64,000 nucleotides of DNA, taken from positions 744,001-808,000 of the forward strand of contig CP028150.1 in NCBI GenBank assembly GCA_003028315.1, read 5' to 3'. Each line of letters starts with the position of its first letter. Position 1 is the stretch's first letter. Made by a program: the position numbers and the translations under genes. Below are positions 32,770 to 41,951 of the stretch, in pieces. This stretch comes from Neisseria mucosa (GTDB taxonomy: Bacteria > Pseudomonadota > Gammaproteobacteria > Burkholderiales > Neisseriaceae). The notes beneath the pieces are model-generated. The model searched no databases. It saw nothing but the letters and a program-made list of their open reading frames with translations, and was not told the origin of the DNA.

Positions 32770-33574
32770 GAAAAAAATTCTTTTAGTAGTTTCGTTAAGT
32801 CTGGCACTGGGTGCCTGTGCAAGCAATAAAGGTACGGTCGATAAAGACGCGCAAATCACACAAGATTGGAACGTGGAAAAACTCTATGCCGAAGCGCATG
32901 ACGAGTTGAACAGCAGCAATTATACGCGAGCCATCAAGTTATACGAAATTTTAGAATCCCGCTTCCCCAACGGCCGCTACGCGCAACAGGCGCAACTGGA
33001 CACCGCATACGCCTATTACAAAGACGACGAGCCTGAAAAAGCCCTCGCCGCCATCGACCGCTTCCAGCGCCATCACCCGCAACATCCGAATATGGATTAC
33101 GCGCTTTACCTCAAAGGCTTGGTTTTGTTCAACGAAGACCAATCCTTCCTCAACAAACTCGCCTCCCAAGACTGGTCCGACCGCGACCCTAAAGCCAACC
33201 GCAGCGCATACCAAGCGTTTGCCGAATTGGTACAACGCTATCCGGAGAGCAAATACGCCGCCGACGCAACCGAGCGCATGGCAAAACTGGTGGACGCATT
33301 GGGCGGTAACGAAATCTCCGTTGCCCGCTACTACATGAAACGCGGCGCCTACCTCGCCGCAGTCAACCGCGCCCAAAAAATCGTCGAGCGTTACCAAAAT
33401 ACCCGCTACGTCGAAGAATCGCTCGCCATGATGGAGCTGGCTTACAAAAAACTGGACAAACCCCAACTCGCCGCCGACACCCGCCGCGTCTTGGAAACCA
33501 ACTTCCCGCAAAGCCCGTTCCTGCAACACCAATGGCAGCCAAACGACATGCCTTGGTGGCGCTACTGGCGTTAA
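32768..33574 (+). CDS. bamD: outer-membrane assembly lipoprotein BamD (ComL)
   Basis: 268-aa lipoprotein of the BAM complex, called ComL in Neisseria where it is needed for viability and transformation competence. Signal peptide with lipobox ALGAC (Cys17), then TPR repeats (AEAHDELNSSNYTRAIKLYE, LDTAYAYYKDDEPEKALAAI). RBS AAGGAAG lies 8 nt before the ATG. Divergent from rluD with overlapping start codons, so its promoter lies inside the rluD coding region (TATAAT at about 32734). Confidence 0.96.
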   Translation: MKKILLVVSLSLALGACASNKGTVDKDAQITQDWNVEKLYAEAHDELNSSNYTRAIKLYEILESRFPNGRYAQQAQLDTAYAYYKDDEPEKALAAIDRFQRHHPQHPNMDYALYLKGLVLFNEDQSFLNKLASQDWSDRDPKANRSAYQAFAELVQRYPESKYAADATERMAKLVDALGGNEISVARYYMKRGAYLAAVNRAQKIVERYQNTRYVEESLAMMELAYKKLDKPQLAADTRRVLETNFPQSPFLQHQWQPNDMPWWRYWR

Positions 33575-33630
33575 GCACATCAAATTCAGGACAGTTGATA
33601 CGGATTGGTATCGGTTGTCCGAAAGATGAA

Positions 33631-33669
33631 AGGTCGTCTGAAACCATCAAACAGGGTTTCAGACGACCT
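33631..33669. terminator. DUS inverted pair between convergent bamD and ilvA
   Basis: AGGTCGTCTGAA (33631-33642) and complement (33658-33669), shared by the two converging genes. Confidence 0.85.
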
Positions 33670-33685
33670 TTATTCTATCTTTCAA

Positions 33686-35212
33686 TCAAGCAAGGAACAG
33701 GCGGTATGCGGCGTTTTGGGTTTCGTCCTGATAGCTGTAACCGAGGCTTTCGAGGAAGTTTTCGAAGGCTTGATTGTCGCCGGGCGGGACGTCGATGCCG
33801 ACGAGGATGCGGCCGTAGTCGGCGCCGTGGTTGCGGTAGTGGAAGAGGGTAATGTTCCAGCCGCCCTGCATGTGGTTGAGGAAGCGGGCGAGTGCGCCGG
33901 GGCGTTCGGGGAACTCGAAGCTGATTAAGCGTTCGTGGGCGACTTTTGTTGTGCGTCCGCCGACCATGTAGCGGATGTGGATTTTGGAGATTTCGTCGTC
34001 GGTCAGGTCGACATTGGGCAGCCCGGCTTCGGTCAGTTGGCGGCTGATGACGGCGAGGTCTTGGGAACCTGCGGTTTGCAGGCCGACGAAGATGTGGGCT
34101 TTTTGGTCGTCGCCGTATCGGTAGTTGAACTCGGTGATGTTGCGGCTGCCGAGCAGATTGACGAATTTGAGGAAGCTGCCGCGCTCTTCGGGGATGGTAA
34201 CGGCGAAAATGCCTTCGTTGCCTTCACCCAATTCGCTGCGTTCGGAAACGTGGCGCAGGCGGTGGAAATTCATGTTGGCGCCGCTGGTTACGGCGATAAG
34301 GGTTTGGTTTTGGATGCGGTTGCGGGCGGCGTAGGTTTTCAGACCGGCGAGGGCGAGCGCGCCTGCGGGTTCGGTGATGCTGCGGGTGTCGTCGAAGATG
34401 TCTTTGATGGCGCCGCAGATGGCGTCGGTATCGACGGTGATGATGTCGTCCAAGAGGTCGCGGCAGAGGCGGAAGGTTTCTTCGCCGACGACTTTGACGG
34501 CGGTACCGTCGGAGAAGAGGCCGACGTCTTTGAGACTGACGACTTTCCCGGCTTCGACGGATTGCTTCATGCAGCAGGAGTCGTTTGTTTGCACGCCGAT
34601 GACTTTGATGCTGGGGCGGACTTGTTTGACGAACGCGGCAACGCCCGCCGCCAGTCCGCCGCCGCCGATGGGGACGAAGATGGCGTGGATGTCGTCGGGA
34701 CGCTGGCGCACGATTTCCATGCCGACCGTGCCTTGACCGGCAATCACGTCGGGGTCGTCAAATGGGGCGATGTAGGTCAGTTTTTCTTTTTCTGCCAACT
34801 CCATCGCGTAATCATAGGCATCGTTGTAGGAAACGCCTTTGAGGACGACTTCGCCGCTGCGGCTTTTGACGGCGTCGATTTTGATTTTGGGCGTGGTTTC
34901 GGGCATGACGATGACGGCGCGGCAGCCTAAACGTTGTGCCGAAAGTGCGACGCCTTGTGCGTGGTTACCCGCGCTGGCGGCGATGACGCCGCAGGCGAGT
35001 GCTTCTTTGGGCAGCTTCGCCATTTTGTTGTACGCTCCGCGGATTTTGAAGGAAAACACGGGTTGCAGGTCTTCGCGTTTGAGCAGGACGTTGTTGTTCA
35101 GACGACGTGACAGCCCGATTGCAGGTTCGAGCGGCGTTTCGACGGCAACGTCGTAAACGGAGGCGGTCAGGATGCGGATGAGGTAATCGGAATAAGAGGG
35201 GCGGTTGTTCAT
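33686..35212 (-). CDS. ilvA: biosynthetic L-threonine dehydratase
   Basis: 508 aa. PLP enzyme making 2-oxobutyrate for isoleucine synthesis. PLP lysine in VFSFKIRGAYNKM, the glycine loop PIGGGGLAAGVAAFVK, and two C-terminal ACT-like regulatory domains (ERGSFLKFVNLLGSRNITEF and ERPGALARFLNHMQGGWNIT) give the long, isoleucine-regulated form. Start 35212 fits family length; the frame extends 93 codons upstream without support. Confidence 0.96.
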   Translation of the reverse strand: MNNRPSYSDYLIRILTASVYDVAVETPLEPAIGLSRRLNNNVLLKREDLQPVFSFKIRGAYNKMAKLPKEALACGVIAASAGNHAQGVALSAQRLGCRAVIVMPETTPKIKIDAVKSRSGEVVLKGVSYNDAYDYAMELAEKEKLTYIAPFDDPDVIAGQGTVGMEIVRQRPDDIHAIFVPIGGGGLAAGVAAFVKQVRPSIKVIGVQTNDSCCMKQSVEAGKVVSLKDVGLFSDGTAVKVVGEETFRLCRDLLDDIITVDTDAICGAIKDIFDDTRSITEPAGALALAGLKTYAARNRIQNQTLIAVTSGANMNFHRLRHVSERSELGEGNEGIFAVTIPEERGSFLKFVNLLGSRNITEFNYRYGDDQKAHIFVGLQTAGSQDLAVISRQLTEAGLPNVDLTDDEISKIHIRYMVGGRTTKVAHERLISFEFPERPGALARFLNHMQGGWNITLFHYRNHGADYGRILVGIDVPPGDNQAFENFLESLGYSYQDETQNAAYRLFLA

Positions 35213-35427
35213 GGTTTTGTGTGCCGGAGGATTATTTTCAAAAGGAGTGTCCGCCGCCCGCGTCAAACTTTGCCAACAAAACGGCGGAAAGGTAAAACCA
35301 TACCCTCGAGGTCGTCTGAAATCAAGAAAAATCTTAGCAAAGCGAAGTTGCGGCGGTATAATGACTGCCTTTTGTGCCAAACCGCACGACGCGGTTGTTT
35401 TTATTTCTGTTTCCGCACCACATCCCG

Positions 35428-36681
35428 ATGAAAAAAACATTATCCGTATTGATCGCGGCAATGATGATTGCCGCCGCGCAAGCCGCGCCACAAGCGGCTA
35501 AAAACAACGCAGCCCCTGCTGTTGCCGCTTCCGAGCCTGCACCCGCCGCCGCATCCCAACCCGAAGCCATGATGCCCAGCATCAACAGCCCCGATGCGCC
35601 GCCTGCCATTGCCGCTGCCGCCTACATCGTTACCGATTTGCAAAGCCATCAAGTGCTTGCCTCCGGCAATATCGACACCCAAATCGAACCGGCTTCGCTG
35701 ACCAAAATGATGACCGCCTACCTCACGTTCAAGGCTTTGGAAAACGGCACATTGCGCGCCGACCAAATGCTGACCGTGTCCGATGCAGGCTGGAAAATCG
35801 AAGGCTCGCGGATGTTCCTCAATCTCAAAGTACCCGCCAGCGTCAGCGACCTGATTAAAGGCATGATTGTCCAATCCGGCAACGATGCCGCCACCACGCT
35901 TGCCGAAGCCATGGGAGGAGGCTCGGTGGACGTGTTCATCCAGCAGATGAACGACGAAGCCAAGCGTTTGGGCATGACCAAAACCCACTTTAAAAACCCG
36001 ACCGGACTGTCTGCCGAAGGCCACGTTTCCACCGTCGGCGATTTAGCCGTTTTGTCCGCCGCGCTGATACACGATTATCCGAAATACTATCCCGTATTTT
36101 CGATTAAATCTTTCAAATACAACAATGTCGAACAGCCAAACCGCAACCTCCTGCTCTACCGCGACACCAGTGTGGACGGCCTGAAGGCAGGACATTCCGA
36201 AAGCGCAGGCTACAACCTTGCCGCCTCCAGCAAACGTAACGGCAGACGCATCGTGTCCATCGTCGTAGGCACCGAGTCCACCGAAGCCCGCGCTTCCGAA
36301 AGCGGCAAACTGCTCAACTGGGCATTGCAGGCATTCGACACGCCCAAGCTCTACAACAGCGGCGAAATCATTTCTAAGGTCAAAGTTTATAAAGGCAGCA
36401 GCAAATCGGTGAACGTCGGCTTCCTGGAAGACGTGTACATCACTATTCCCCACAATGCCGGACAAAACATCAAACCGATTTTAGAAACCGTCCAGCCCGT
36501 TGTCGCCCCGATACGCAAAGGCCAAAGCTTGGGCAAACTCAAAATTGTCAAAGACGGTAAAGTCATTACCGAGAAAAACGTCGTAGCCCTCCATTCCGTT
36601 GAAGAAGGCAGCTGGTTCAGACGGATGTGGGATGATATCGTATTGTGGTTCAAAGGCTTGTTCGGCAGCAGTTCGAAATAG
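35428..36681 (+). CDS. D-alanyl-D-alanine carboxypeptidase (PBP5/6-like), KTG motif altered
   Basis: 417-aa low-molecular-weight penicillin-binding protein. Signal peptide residues 1-19 (LSVLIAAMMIAAAQA), an Ala/Pro-rich linker to about 60, then the peptidase S11 domain: SLTK at 90-93, SGN at 150-152, and the third motif KAG at 253-255 (DGLKAGHSESAGYNL) where the family normally has KTG or KSG. The C-terminal PBP5 domain and an amphipathic tail (WDDIVLWFKGLFG) for membrane binding are present. It trims pentapeptides in the periplasm. Start 35428 is chosen from the signal peptide. Confidence 0.92.
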   Translation: MKKTLSVLIAAMMIAAAQAAPQAAKNNAAPAVAASEPAPAAASQPEAMMPSINSPDAPPAIAAAAYIVTDLQSHQVLASGNIDTQIEPASLTKMMTAYLTFKALENGTLRADQMLTVSDAGWKIEGSRMFLNLKVPASVSDLIKGMIVQSGNDAATTLAEAMGGGSVDVFIQQMNDEAKRLGMTKTHFKNPTGLSAEGHVSTVGDLAVLSAALIHDYPKYYPVFSIKSFKYNNVEQPNRNLLLYRDTSVDGLKAGHSESAGYNLAASSKRNGRRIVSIVVGTESTEARASESGKLLNWALQAFDTPKLYNSGEIISKVKVYKGSSKSVNVGFLEDVYITIPHNAGQNIKPILETVQPVVAPIRKGQSLGKLKIVKDGKVITEKNVVALHSVEEGSWFRRMWDDIVLWFKGLFGSSSK

Positions 36682-36696
36682 GCCGGGTTGATGAAA

Positions 36697-36727
36697 AGGT
36701 CGTCTGAAAATGGTTTTCAGACGACCT
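36697..36727. terminator. DUS inverted-pair terminator
   Basis: AGGTCGTCTGAA (36697-36708) and complement (36716-36727) after the carboxypeptidase gene. Confidence 0.85.
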
Positions 36728-36766
36728 TTCGGATAACGGATATATCATTAAAAATAAGGAAAAGCC

Positions 36767-37429
36767 ATGCAATTACAAGCATTTGACGAAGCATCCCGTG
36801 TGCGCCTGATACAGCTGCTCGATGCCAAATCGGAACAACACAACACCATGCGCTGCGATGAGGTACAGGCATTTATGATGGCTTTGTTGAGTGGTCCCGA
36901 TGCCTTGAATCCGAACGATTGGCTGCCTGAAGTGTTGGGTGAAGAATCATTGTTTGACGCGAAAGAGCGTACCGAAATCGAGCGTTTGGTGATGGCACTG
37001 GCGGCTGATTTGCGTATCAAGCTCGGCAGTAAAATGTTGCCCGATTTGTGGCTTTACGAAGATGCAGCGGGCAATCCCGACGTGTACACTTGGTGTAACG
37101 CCTATCTGTATGCCTTGGATGTCGTGCCGACCGATTGGTTTGAAGCGGTCGATCAGGAGGAGTTTGAAGACCTGTTCTATCCGATCATGGCTTTGGGCGG
37201 CATTTATGATGAAGAGCAAAACGGTGAAATCATTTTGCACCTGACTGAAAAAGAACTCTCACAGCTCGAATCCGACCTGCCGCACGTCCTGCTCGATATT
37301 TACTGGTATTGGCAGGCAATTATCAACAAACCGCAAACCGTACGTCGCGAAGGCGAAAAAATCGGGCGAAACGATTCTTGTCCCTGCGGGAGCGGTAAAA
37401 AATACAAAGCTTGTTGCGGTAAGGGATAA
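36767..37429 (+). CDS. UPF0149/YecA-like protein with SEC-C zinc motif
   Basis: 220 aa. The body is of the UPF0149 type (QLLDAKSEQHNTMRCDEVQA, LSGPDALNPNDWLPEVLG). The C-terminus is a SEC-C zinc-binding motif, GRNDSCPCGSGKKYKACCGK, with the CxC...CC metal ligands. SEC-C is the zinc module of SecA and of YecA-type proteins that bind ribosome-associated SecB or nascent chains. The precise role is not established. RBS AAGGA precedes the ATG. Confidence 0.88.
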   Translation: MQLQAFDEASRVRLIQLLDAKSEQHNTMRCDEVQAFMMALLSGPDALNPNDWLPEVLGEESLFDAKERTEIERLVMALAADLRIKLGSKMLPDLWLYEDAAGNPDVYTWCNAYLYALDVVPTDWFEAVDQEEFEDLFYPIMALGGIYDEEQNGEIILHLTEKELSQLESDLPHVLLDIYWYWQAIINKPQTVRREGEKIGRNDSCPCGSGKKYKACCGKG

Positions 37430-37454
37430 CTTTCCGATCAGGTAAAAAATCAAA

Positions 37455-37486
37455 AGGTCGTCTGAAAAAAGGTTTTCAGACGACCT
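37455..37486. terminator. DUS inverted pair between convergent genes
   Basis: AGGTCGTCTGAA (37455-37466) and complement (37475-37486), between the SEC-C protein and DUF456 genes. Confidence 0.85.
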
Positions 37487-37500
37487 TTACAATGATCAGG

Positions 37501-37989
37501 TTAAAACCAGCTTGCCGCCCATATAACGAGCAGGGTCATTACAATCGTCAAGGCGCAACCGATTTTGGCGACCGTACCGATGATGAAGCCGATAAACGTC
37601 CCCAGCCCGACTTTGCCCGCCTGCCACATATCGCGGCGCGCCAAGAATTCCCCGGTACCCGCGCCGATGAGCGGGCCGAACAACAGCCCGGGAATGGAGA
37701 AAAACGCGCCGACAATACCGCCAATCAGTGCCCCCCAAACTGCTGTTTTAGTGGCTCCTGTATATTTTGCCCCTAATGCGCCTGCGACATAATCCATCGC
37801 CGTGCCGATAGCGGCGACAACGGCGAGAAAAATTAGAGTATTTGTACCGTAAATCTGATAATCGCCGGCATAGGCAAGCAGCCATGCGCCGCCGAACATC
37901 AATCCCAATCCGGGAATAGCGGGATAAACCGTGCCGAGCAGTCCGACACAGATGGCGATTAAACCGAGCAGGATGAAAATGGCAGTCAT
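37501..37989 (-). CDS. DUF456 inner-membrane protein
   Basis: 162 aa with five or so hydrophobic helices. Patterns AIFILLGLIAICVGLLGTVY, PAIPGLGLMFGGAWLLAY and the Gly-rich repeat KTAVWGALIGGIVGAFFSIP / GPLIGAGTGEFL are characteristic of DUF456, a family without a known function. It is likely monocistronic. Confidence 0.88.
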   Translation of the reverse strand: MTAIFILLGLIAICVGLLGTVYPAIPGLGLMFGGAWLLAYAGDYQIYGTNTLIFLAVVAAIGTAMDYVAGALGAKYTGATKTAVWGALIGGIVGAFFSIPGLLFGPLIGAGTGEFLARRDMWQAGKVGLGTFIGFIIGTVAKIGCALTIVMTLLVIWAASWF

Positions 37990-38215
37990 AACAGTCCTTT
38001 TTTGATGGAAGGGAAAAGGGTATGCGAAGCACGCTGAGCTTGTTTTGCGGCGGATTAAAATGGAACGGTTTGTATCGTCTTTCCCGTAAAATCCCAGTTT
38101 TCAGACGACTTACCGTATTATGCGACTCACCGTATTATGGTTGCACGTCCTGATGATTCAAGGCAGGTTTGTGCAAAGAAATAAAAAATCCGGACAAGGC
38201 ATCCGGATTTTTGTT

Positions 38216-39175
38216 TTATGCGCCGCAAGTTTTCGGCTTGTTTGCCAGAATGTTGATGATTTTGCGTTCGGGTTTGGACGGGGTGATTTTGATTTCGCTT
38301 TCGTCTTCTTCGCTGCCGTCGGAGTAGCGTTCGGGCATTTTTTCGCTGTCAAACGCCAAATCGCCGCCGTGTTTCAAGGTTTGACCGCGTTCCAAACCGA
38401 CGAAGTCGAAAAGCTCGGGGTCGGCAAGATGGGAGGGTACGACGTTTTGCAGGGCGGAGAACATGGATTCAATACGGCCGGGGAAGCGTTTGTCCCAATC
38501 GCGCAGCATATCGCCGATGACTTGGCGTTGCAGGTTGGGCTGCGAGCCGCAGAGGTTGCACGGGATAATCGGGAATTGTTTCAGCTCGGCGTATTTAATC
38601 AAATCTTTTTCTTTCACATATGCCAGCGGGCGGATGACGATGTGTTCGCCGTTGTCGCTCACCAGTTTGGGCGGCATGGCTTTGAGTTTGCCGCCGTAAA
38701 ACATATTCAGGAACATGGTGGCGAGGATGTCGTCGCGGTGGTGTCCCAAGGCGATTTTGGTGCAGCCCAATTCTTTTGCGGTGCGGTAGAGGATGCCGCG
38801 GCGCAGGCGGCTGCACAGCGAACAAGTCGTTTTGCCTTCGTCCAACACGCGTTTGACGGTGGAGTAGGTGTCTTCTTCAACGATTTTGTACGGTACGCCT
38901 ATGCTTTCGAGATAGGTCGGCAGCACTTCTTCGGGAAAGCCCGGCTGCTTTTGGTCGAGGTTGACGGCAACCAGCTCGAAATCAATCGGCGCACTGGCTT
39001 GGAGCTGACGCAGGATGTCTAATAGGGCGTAGCTGTCTTTGCCACCGGAGAGGCAGACCATGATTTTGTCGCCCGGTTCAATCATGTTGAAATCGTTAAT
39101 CGCGTCACCGACGGCGTGGCGCAGGCGTTTGTTGAGTTTGTTGTTCTCTAATTCTTGTTTGGTTTTTTTTGACAT
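38216..39175 (-). CDS. ttcA: tRNA 2-thiocytidine synthetase TtcA
   Basis: 319 aa. Uses ATP and a 4Fe-4S cluster to thiolate C32 of tRNAs. PP-loop LSGGKDSYALLD and two Cys-x-x-Cys motifs, TTCSLCSRLRRG and PCNLCGSQPNLQ, that hold the cluster. The C-terminal 40 residues form an unusual charged Ser/Glu/Lys tail (DGSEEDESEIKITPSKPE). Start 39175 fits other TtcA N-termini; the extra upstream frame is open by chance. Confidence 0.95.
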   Translation of the reverse strand: MSKKTKQELENNKLNKRLRHAVGDAINDFNMIEPGDKIMVCLSGGKDSYALLDILRQLQASAPIDFELVAVNLDQKQPGFPEEVLPTYLESIGVPYKIVEEDTYSTVKRVLDEGKTTCSLCSRLRRGILYRTAKELGCTKIALGHHRDDILATMFLNMFYGGKLKAMPPKLVSDNGEHIVIRPLAYVKEKDLIKYAELKQFPIIPCNLCGSQPNLQRQVIGDMLRDWDKRFPGRIESMFSALQNVVPSHLADPELFDFVGLERGQTLKHGGDLAFDSEKMPERYSDGSEEDESEIKITPSKPERKIINILANKPKTCGA

Positions 39176-39259
39176 GGCGGTTTGTGCTTTGAAATAAGGA
39201 AAATTTAAGGGCGGTATTGTACCGCAAAAAGCGTTTGGAAACCGCATATTAGAAAAGAA

Positions 39260-39297
39260 AGGTCGTCTGAAAGAGGGGAGGGGATTTCAGACGACCT
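39260..39297. terminator. DUS inverted pair between ttcA and copA
   Basis: AGGTCGTCTGAA (39260-39271) and complement (39286-39297), 33 bp beyond the copA stop codon. Confidence 0.85.
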
Positions 39298-39329
39298 TTC
39301 TTTTATATTATGCATATTACGCGGCTATA

Positions 39330-41495
39330 TTACTCAATCTTCACCCGTTTCAGCCTCAACGCATTGCCCAACACCGACACCGAGCTTGCCGCCATTGCCG
39401 CGCCTGCGATGACGGGGTTTAAGAAGCCGAGTGCGGCAAGCGGGATGCCTAATATGTTGTAGAAGAAGGCGAAAAACAGGTTTTGCTTGATGTTTTTCAA
39501 CGTCGCCTGCGACACCAGCAGGGCATCGGCGAGCTGGTTGACCGAATGCTGCATCAGCGTGGCGGACGCGGTGTGTTCGGCAACGTCCGCGCCGCCTTTC
39601 ATGGCGAAGCTGACGTTGGCGGCGGCGAGTGCGGGCGCGTCGTTGATGCCGTCGCCGACCATTGCCACGGTTTTGCCGGTGGCTTTGAGTTTCTGCACTT
39701 CGGCGGCTTTGTCGCGCGGACTCATGTTGCCGAAGGCGTGTGCGATACCCAGTTGTTTGGCGACGTATTCGACCGTGCCTTGGTTGTCGCCGCTCATGAT
39801 GTAAACGTCGATGCCGTGTTTTTTCAGACGGCCTATGGCTTCGGCGGTGTCGGTTTTCAATGCGTCGGCAAGCGCGAATGCGCCGATGGGTTTGCCGTTG
39901 GTGGAAACGGCGACAATGCTTGCGATGCGCCAGACGTCGTCTGAAAGGTTTTCAGGCAACTTTAATTCGGCAAATTCGGCTTTGCCCGCTTTCACCAAAC
40001 CCACGCCTTCGACTTCGGCGGTAATGCCTGCGCCGACGACGGTTTGCGCGTTTTGTGCGGCGGGAATCTCCAAACCGCGCGCTTGTGCGGCGGAGACGAT
40101 GGCGCGGGCGAGCGGGTGGGCGGCGTTTTGTTCGACGGCGGCGGCGATGCGGTACAAAGCGTCTTCGTCAAAGCCGCTGTCGGGCACGCAATAGACGGCG
40201 GCAACTTGCGGCCTGCCTTCGGTCAGCGTGCCGGTTTTGTCCAACACGACGGCATCGACGTGGGCGGCTTCTTCCATCGCTGCCGCGTCTTTGAACCAAA
40301 TGCCGTGTTTCACCGCCTTGCCCATGCCGACCATAATCGCTGCGGGCGTCGCCAGACCGAGCGCACAAGGGCAGGCAATCACTAAAACGGCAACGGCATG
40401 CATCAGCGCAACCGTCCAATCGCCTTTCACCAGCCAAGTGGCGATAAAAGTCAGAAGCGCGATGCCCACGACGGCAGGCACGAACACCGCCGCCGCCTTG
40501 TCCGCCACGCGCGCAATCGGCGCCTTGCTGCCTTGCGCTTCGGACAGCGCGTTCATCATGTCGCCGAGCAGGGTTTGGCTGCCGAGCTGCGTGGCGCGGT
40601 ACACCACGCTGCCTTCGGTCATCAGCGCGCCCGCCAACACTTTGCCGCCCGCTTTCTTCTCTTCGGGGTTTGATTCGCCGGTGAGGTGGCTCTCGTCTGC
40701 CCAGCCGCTGCCGCTTTCGATGATGCCGTCGGCAGCGATGCGTTCGCCGTGGTTGGCGCGGATAAGGTCGCCGATTTGCACTTGGTCGATGGGCAGTTGT
40801 TTCCATTCGCCTTCGCGCTGTACGTTGACTTGGGTCGGCGTGAGTTTCAGCAGCAGGCCCAAGCTGTTCAGGCTGGATTTTTTGGTGCGGTGTTCCAAAA
40901 ATTTGCCCAGCGACACAAAACCAATCACCATCACGCCCGCTTCAAAATACACATGCGCCATGCCGTGCGCCGCGTGCGGGCTGAAAAACAACATATAAAC
41001 GGAATACAGGTAAATCGACACCGTGCCGATGGTAACGAGCACGTCCATATTCGCCAGTCCGCCCTTGATGCTCGCCCACGCGCTTTTGTAAAACGGCACT
41101 GCCAGCCAAAGCTGCACCACGCTTGCCAGCGCAAACTGCCACAACGGCGGAATCATCCAATCGTGCCGACCGATCATCATGCCTGCCATGCCGATAAGGA
41201 ACGGAATATTGATTGCCAGCAAAAGCCACAGTCGCCAGCTTACATGCGCGGTTTCTTCGGGCTGTGGCAGAGCCTCTTCCGTCTTCTCCTTCGCGCCATA
41301 GCCGGTTTTCTCGATGATTTTGGCGATATCGGCGGCGGAGGTTTGGCTGTCGTCAAACACCACCTGCGCCTCTTCGCTGGCGAAGTTCACCCCAGCCGAT
41401 TCGACAAAATCTTTTTTGTTCAACACTTTTTCAATGCGCGAAGCACAGGCCTGACAGGTCATGCCTTCGATTTGGAAACGGACTTTTTGTTGCAT
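39330..41495 (-). CDS. copA: copper-exporting P1B-type ATPase CopA
   Basis: 721 aa. One N-terminal metal-binding domain with GMTCQAC (Cys14, Cys17), eight TM helices with the CPCALG ion-binding motif in LVIACPCALGLATPAAI, phosphorylation site DKTGTLTEG, and hinge GDGINDAPALA. It pumps Cu(I) from the cytoplasm to the periplasm. It is followed upstream by copZ on the same strand and the divergent cueR, a standard copper-homeostasis cluster. DUS words are translated inside (LKKHGID, LSDDVWRI). Confidence 0.96.
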   Translation of the reverse strand: MQQKVRFQIEGMTCQACASRIEKVLNKKDFVESAGVNFASEEAQVVFDDSQTSAADIAKIIEKTGYGAKEKTEEALPQPEETAHVSWRLWLLLAINIPFLIGMAGMMIGRHDWMIPPLWQFALASVVQLWLAVPFYKSAWASIKGGLANMDVLVTIGTVSIYLYSVYMLFFSPHAAHGMAHVYFEAGVMVIGFVSLGKFLEHRTKKSSLNSLGLLLKLTPTQVNVQREGEWKQLPIDQVQIGDLIRANHGERIAADGIIESGSGWADESHLTGESNPEEKKAGGKVLAGALMTEGSVVYRATQLGSQTLLGDMMNALSEAQGSKAPIARVADKAAAVFVPAVVGIALLTFIATWLVKGDWTVALMHAVAVLVIACPCALGLATPAAIMVGMGKAVKHGIWFKDAAAMEEAAHVDAVVLDKTGTLTEGRPQVAAVYCVPDSGFDEDALYRIAAAVEQNAAHPLARAIVSAAQARGLEIPAAQNAQTVVGAGITAEVEGVGLVKAGKAEFAELKLPENLSDDVWRIASIVAVSTNGKPIGAFALADALKTDTAEAIGRLKKHGIDVYIMSGDNQGTVEYVAKQLGIAHAFGNMSPRDKAAEVQKLKATGKTVAMVGDGINDAPALAAANVSFAMKGGADVAEHTASATLMQHSVNQLADALLVSQATLKNIKQNLFFAFFYNILGIPLAALGFLNPVIAGAAMAASSVSVLGNALRLKRVKIE

Positions 41496-41519
41496 GGTTT
41501 CTTCCTTCTGAATGTGGTT

Positions 41520-41560
41520 GGGCTACCTGAAAAAAGCGGAGCAGGGTTTTCAGGTAGCCT
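41520..41560. terminator. Eikenella-dialect uptake-word hairpin between copZ and copA
   Basis: GGGCTACCTGAA (41520-41531, one change) pairs with TTCAGGTAGCCT (41549-41560). The word AGGCTACCTGAA is the Eikenella-type DUS. A second TTCAGGTAGCCT is at 41863-41874, upstream of copZ. Confidence 0.75.
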
Positions 41561-41594
41561 TTGGGGTGTTGCAGTCGATTTGTTGCGATTCGGT

Positions 41595-41804
41595 TTACAA
41601 AGCCGCATCAAAGCCGCCGTCTTCCACCGCTTCTATCAGCGCGGCGGGGTTGGTTTGAGCGGGGTCGAATTCCACGACGGCGTTCTTGTTTTCCAGGCTC
41701 ACTTCGGCCTTGTCCACGCCGTTTACGCCTTCGAGGATGCTGGTAACGCTTTTCACGCAGCCGCCGCAGGTCATGCCTTCGATGTTTAATGTGATGGTTT
41801 GCAT
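41595..41804 (-). CDS. copZ: copper chaperone CopZ
   Basis: 69-aa heavy-metal-associated protein. Ligand motif GMTCGGC (Cys13, Cys16) in ITLNIEGMTCGGCVKSV, then the ferredoxin-like beta-alpha-beta fold ending IEAVEDGGFDAAL. It delivers Cu(I) to CopA. Start 41804 has GAAA-type RBS; it is driven by the CueR-type promoter at 41916-41946. Confidence 0.93.
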   Translation of the reverse strand: MQTITLNIEGMTCGGCVKSVTSILEGVNGVDKAEVSLENKNAVVEFDPAQTNPAALIEAVEDGGFDAAL

Positions 41805-41915
41805 AGGGTTTCCTTTCTGTTGGAATGAGGCTGAGGTTTTAAAGCCCGTTGCAGCCAAAACTTTCAGGTAGCCTGAAATGATGGGTCTGCTCTTGCTTTC
41901 CCGCTAAGTGCCGCC

Positions 41916-41946
41916 ACTATAAAGCTTCACCCGAAGTAAAGGTCAA
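41916..41946 (-). promoter_or_regulatory. CueR-type promoter of copZ-copA with 19-bp spacer
   Basis: On the minus strand -35 TTGACC (41946-41941) and -10 TATAGT (41921-41916) are separated by exactly 19 bp, the overlong spacer typical of MerR-family controlled promoters. The spacer contains the dyad CTTCGGGTGAAG. The divergent regulator gene starts 6 bp beyond the -35 box. Confidence 0.85.
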
Positions 41947-41951
41947 GCATC

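Noticed and set aside
33935..34930. Long open frame opposite ilvA (331 codons)
   Set aside because: Asp/Gly/Phe-rich composition typical of an antisense frame; ilvA motifs lie on the other strand throughout.
40686..41789. 367-codon frame opposite copA and copZ
   Set aside because: Spans two real genes on the other strand and has no RBS or recognisable domain.
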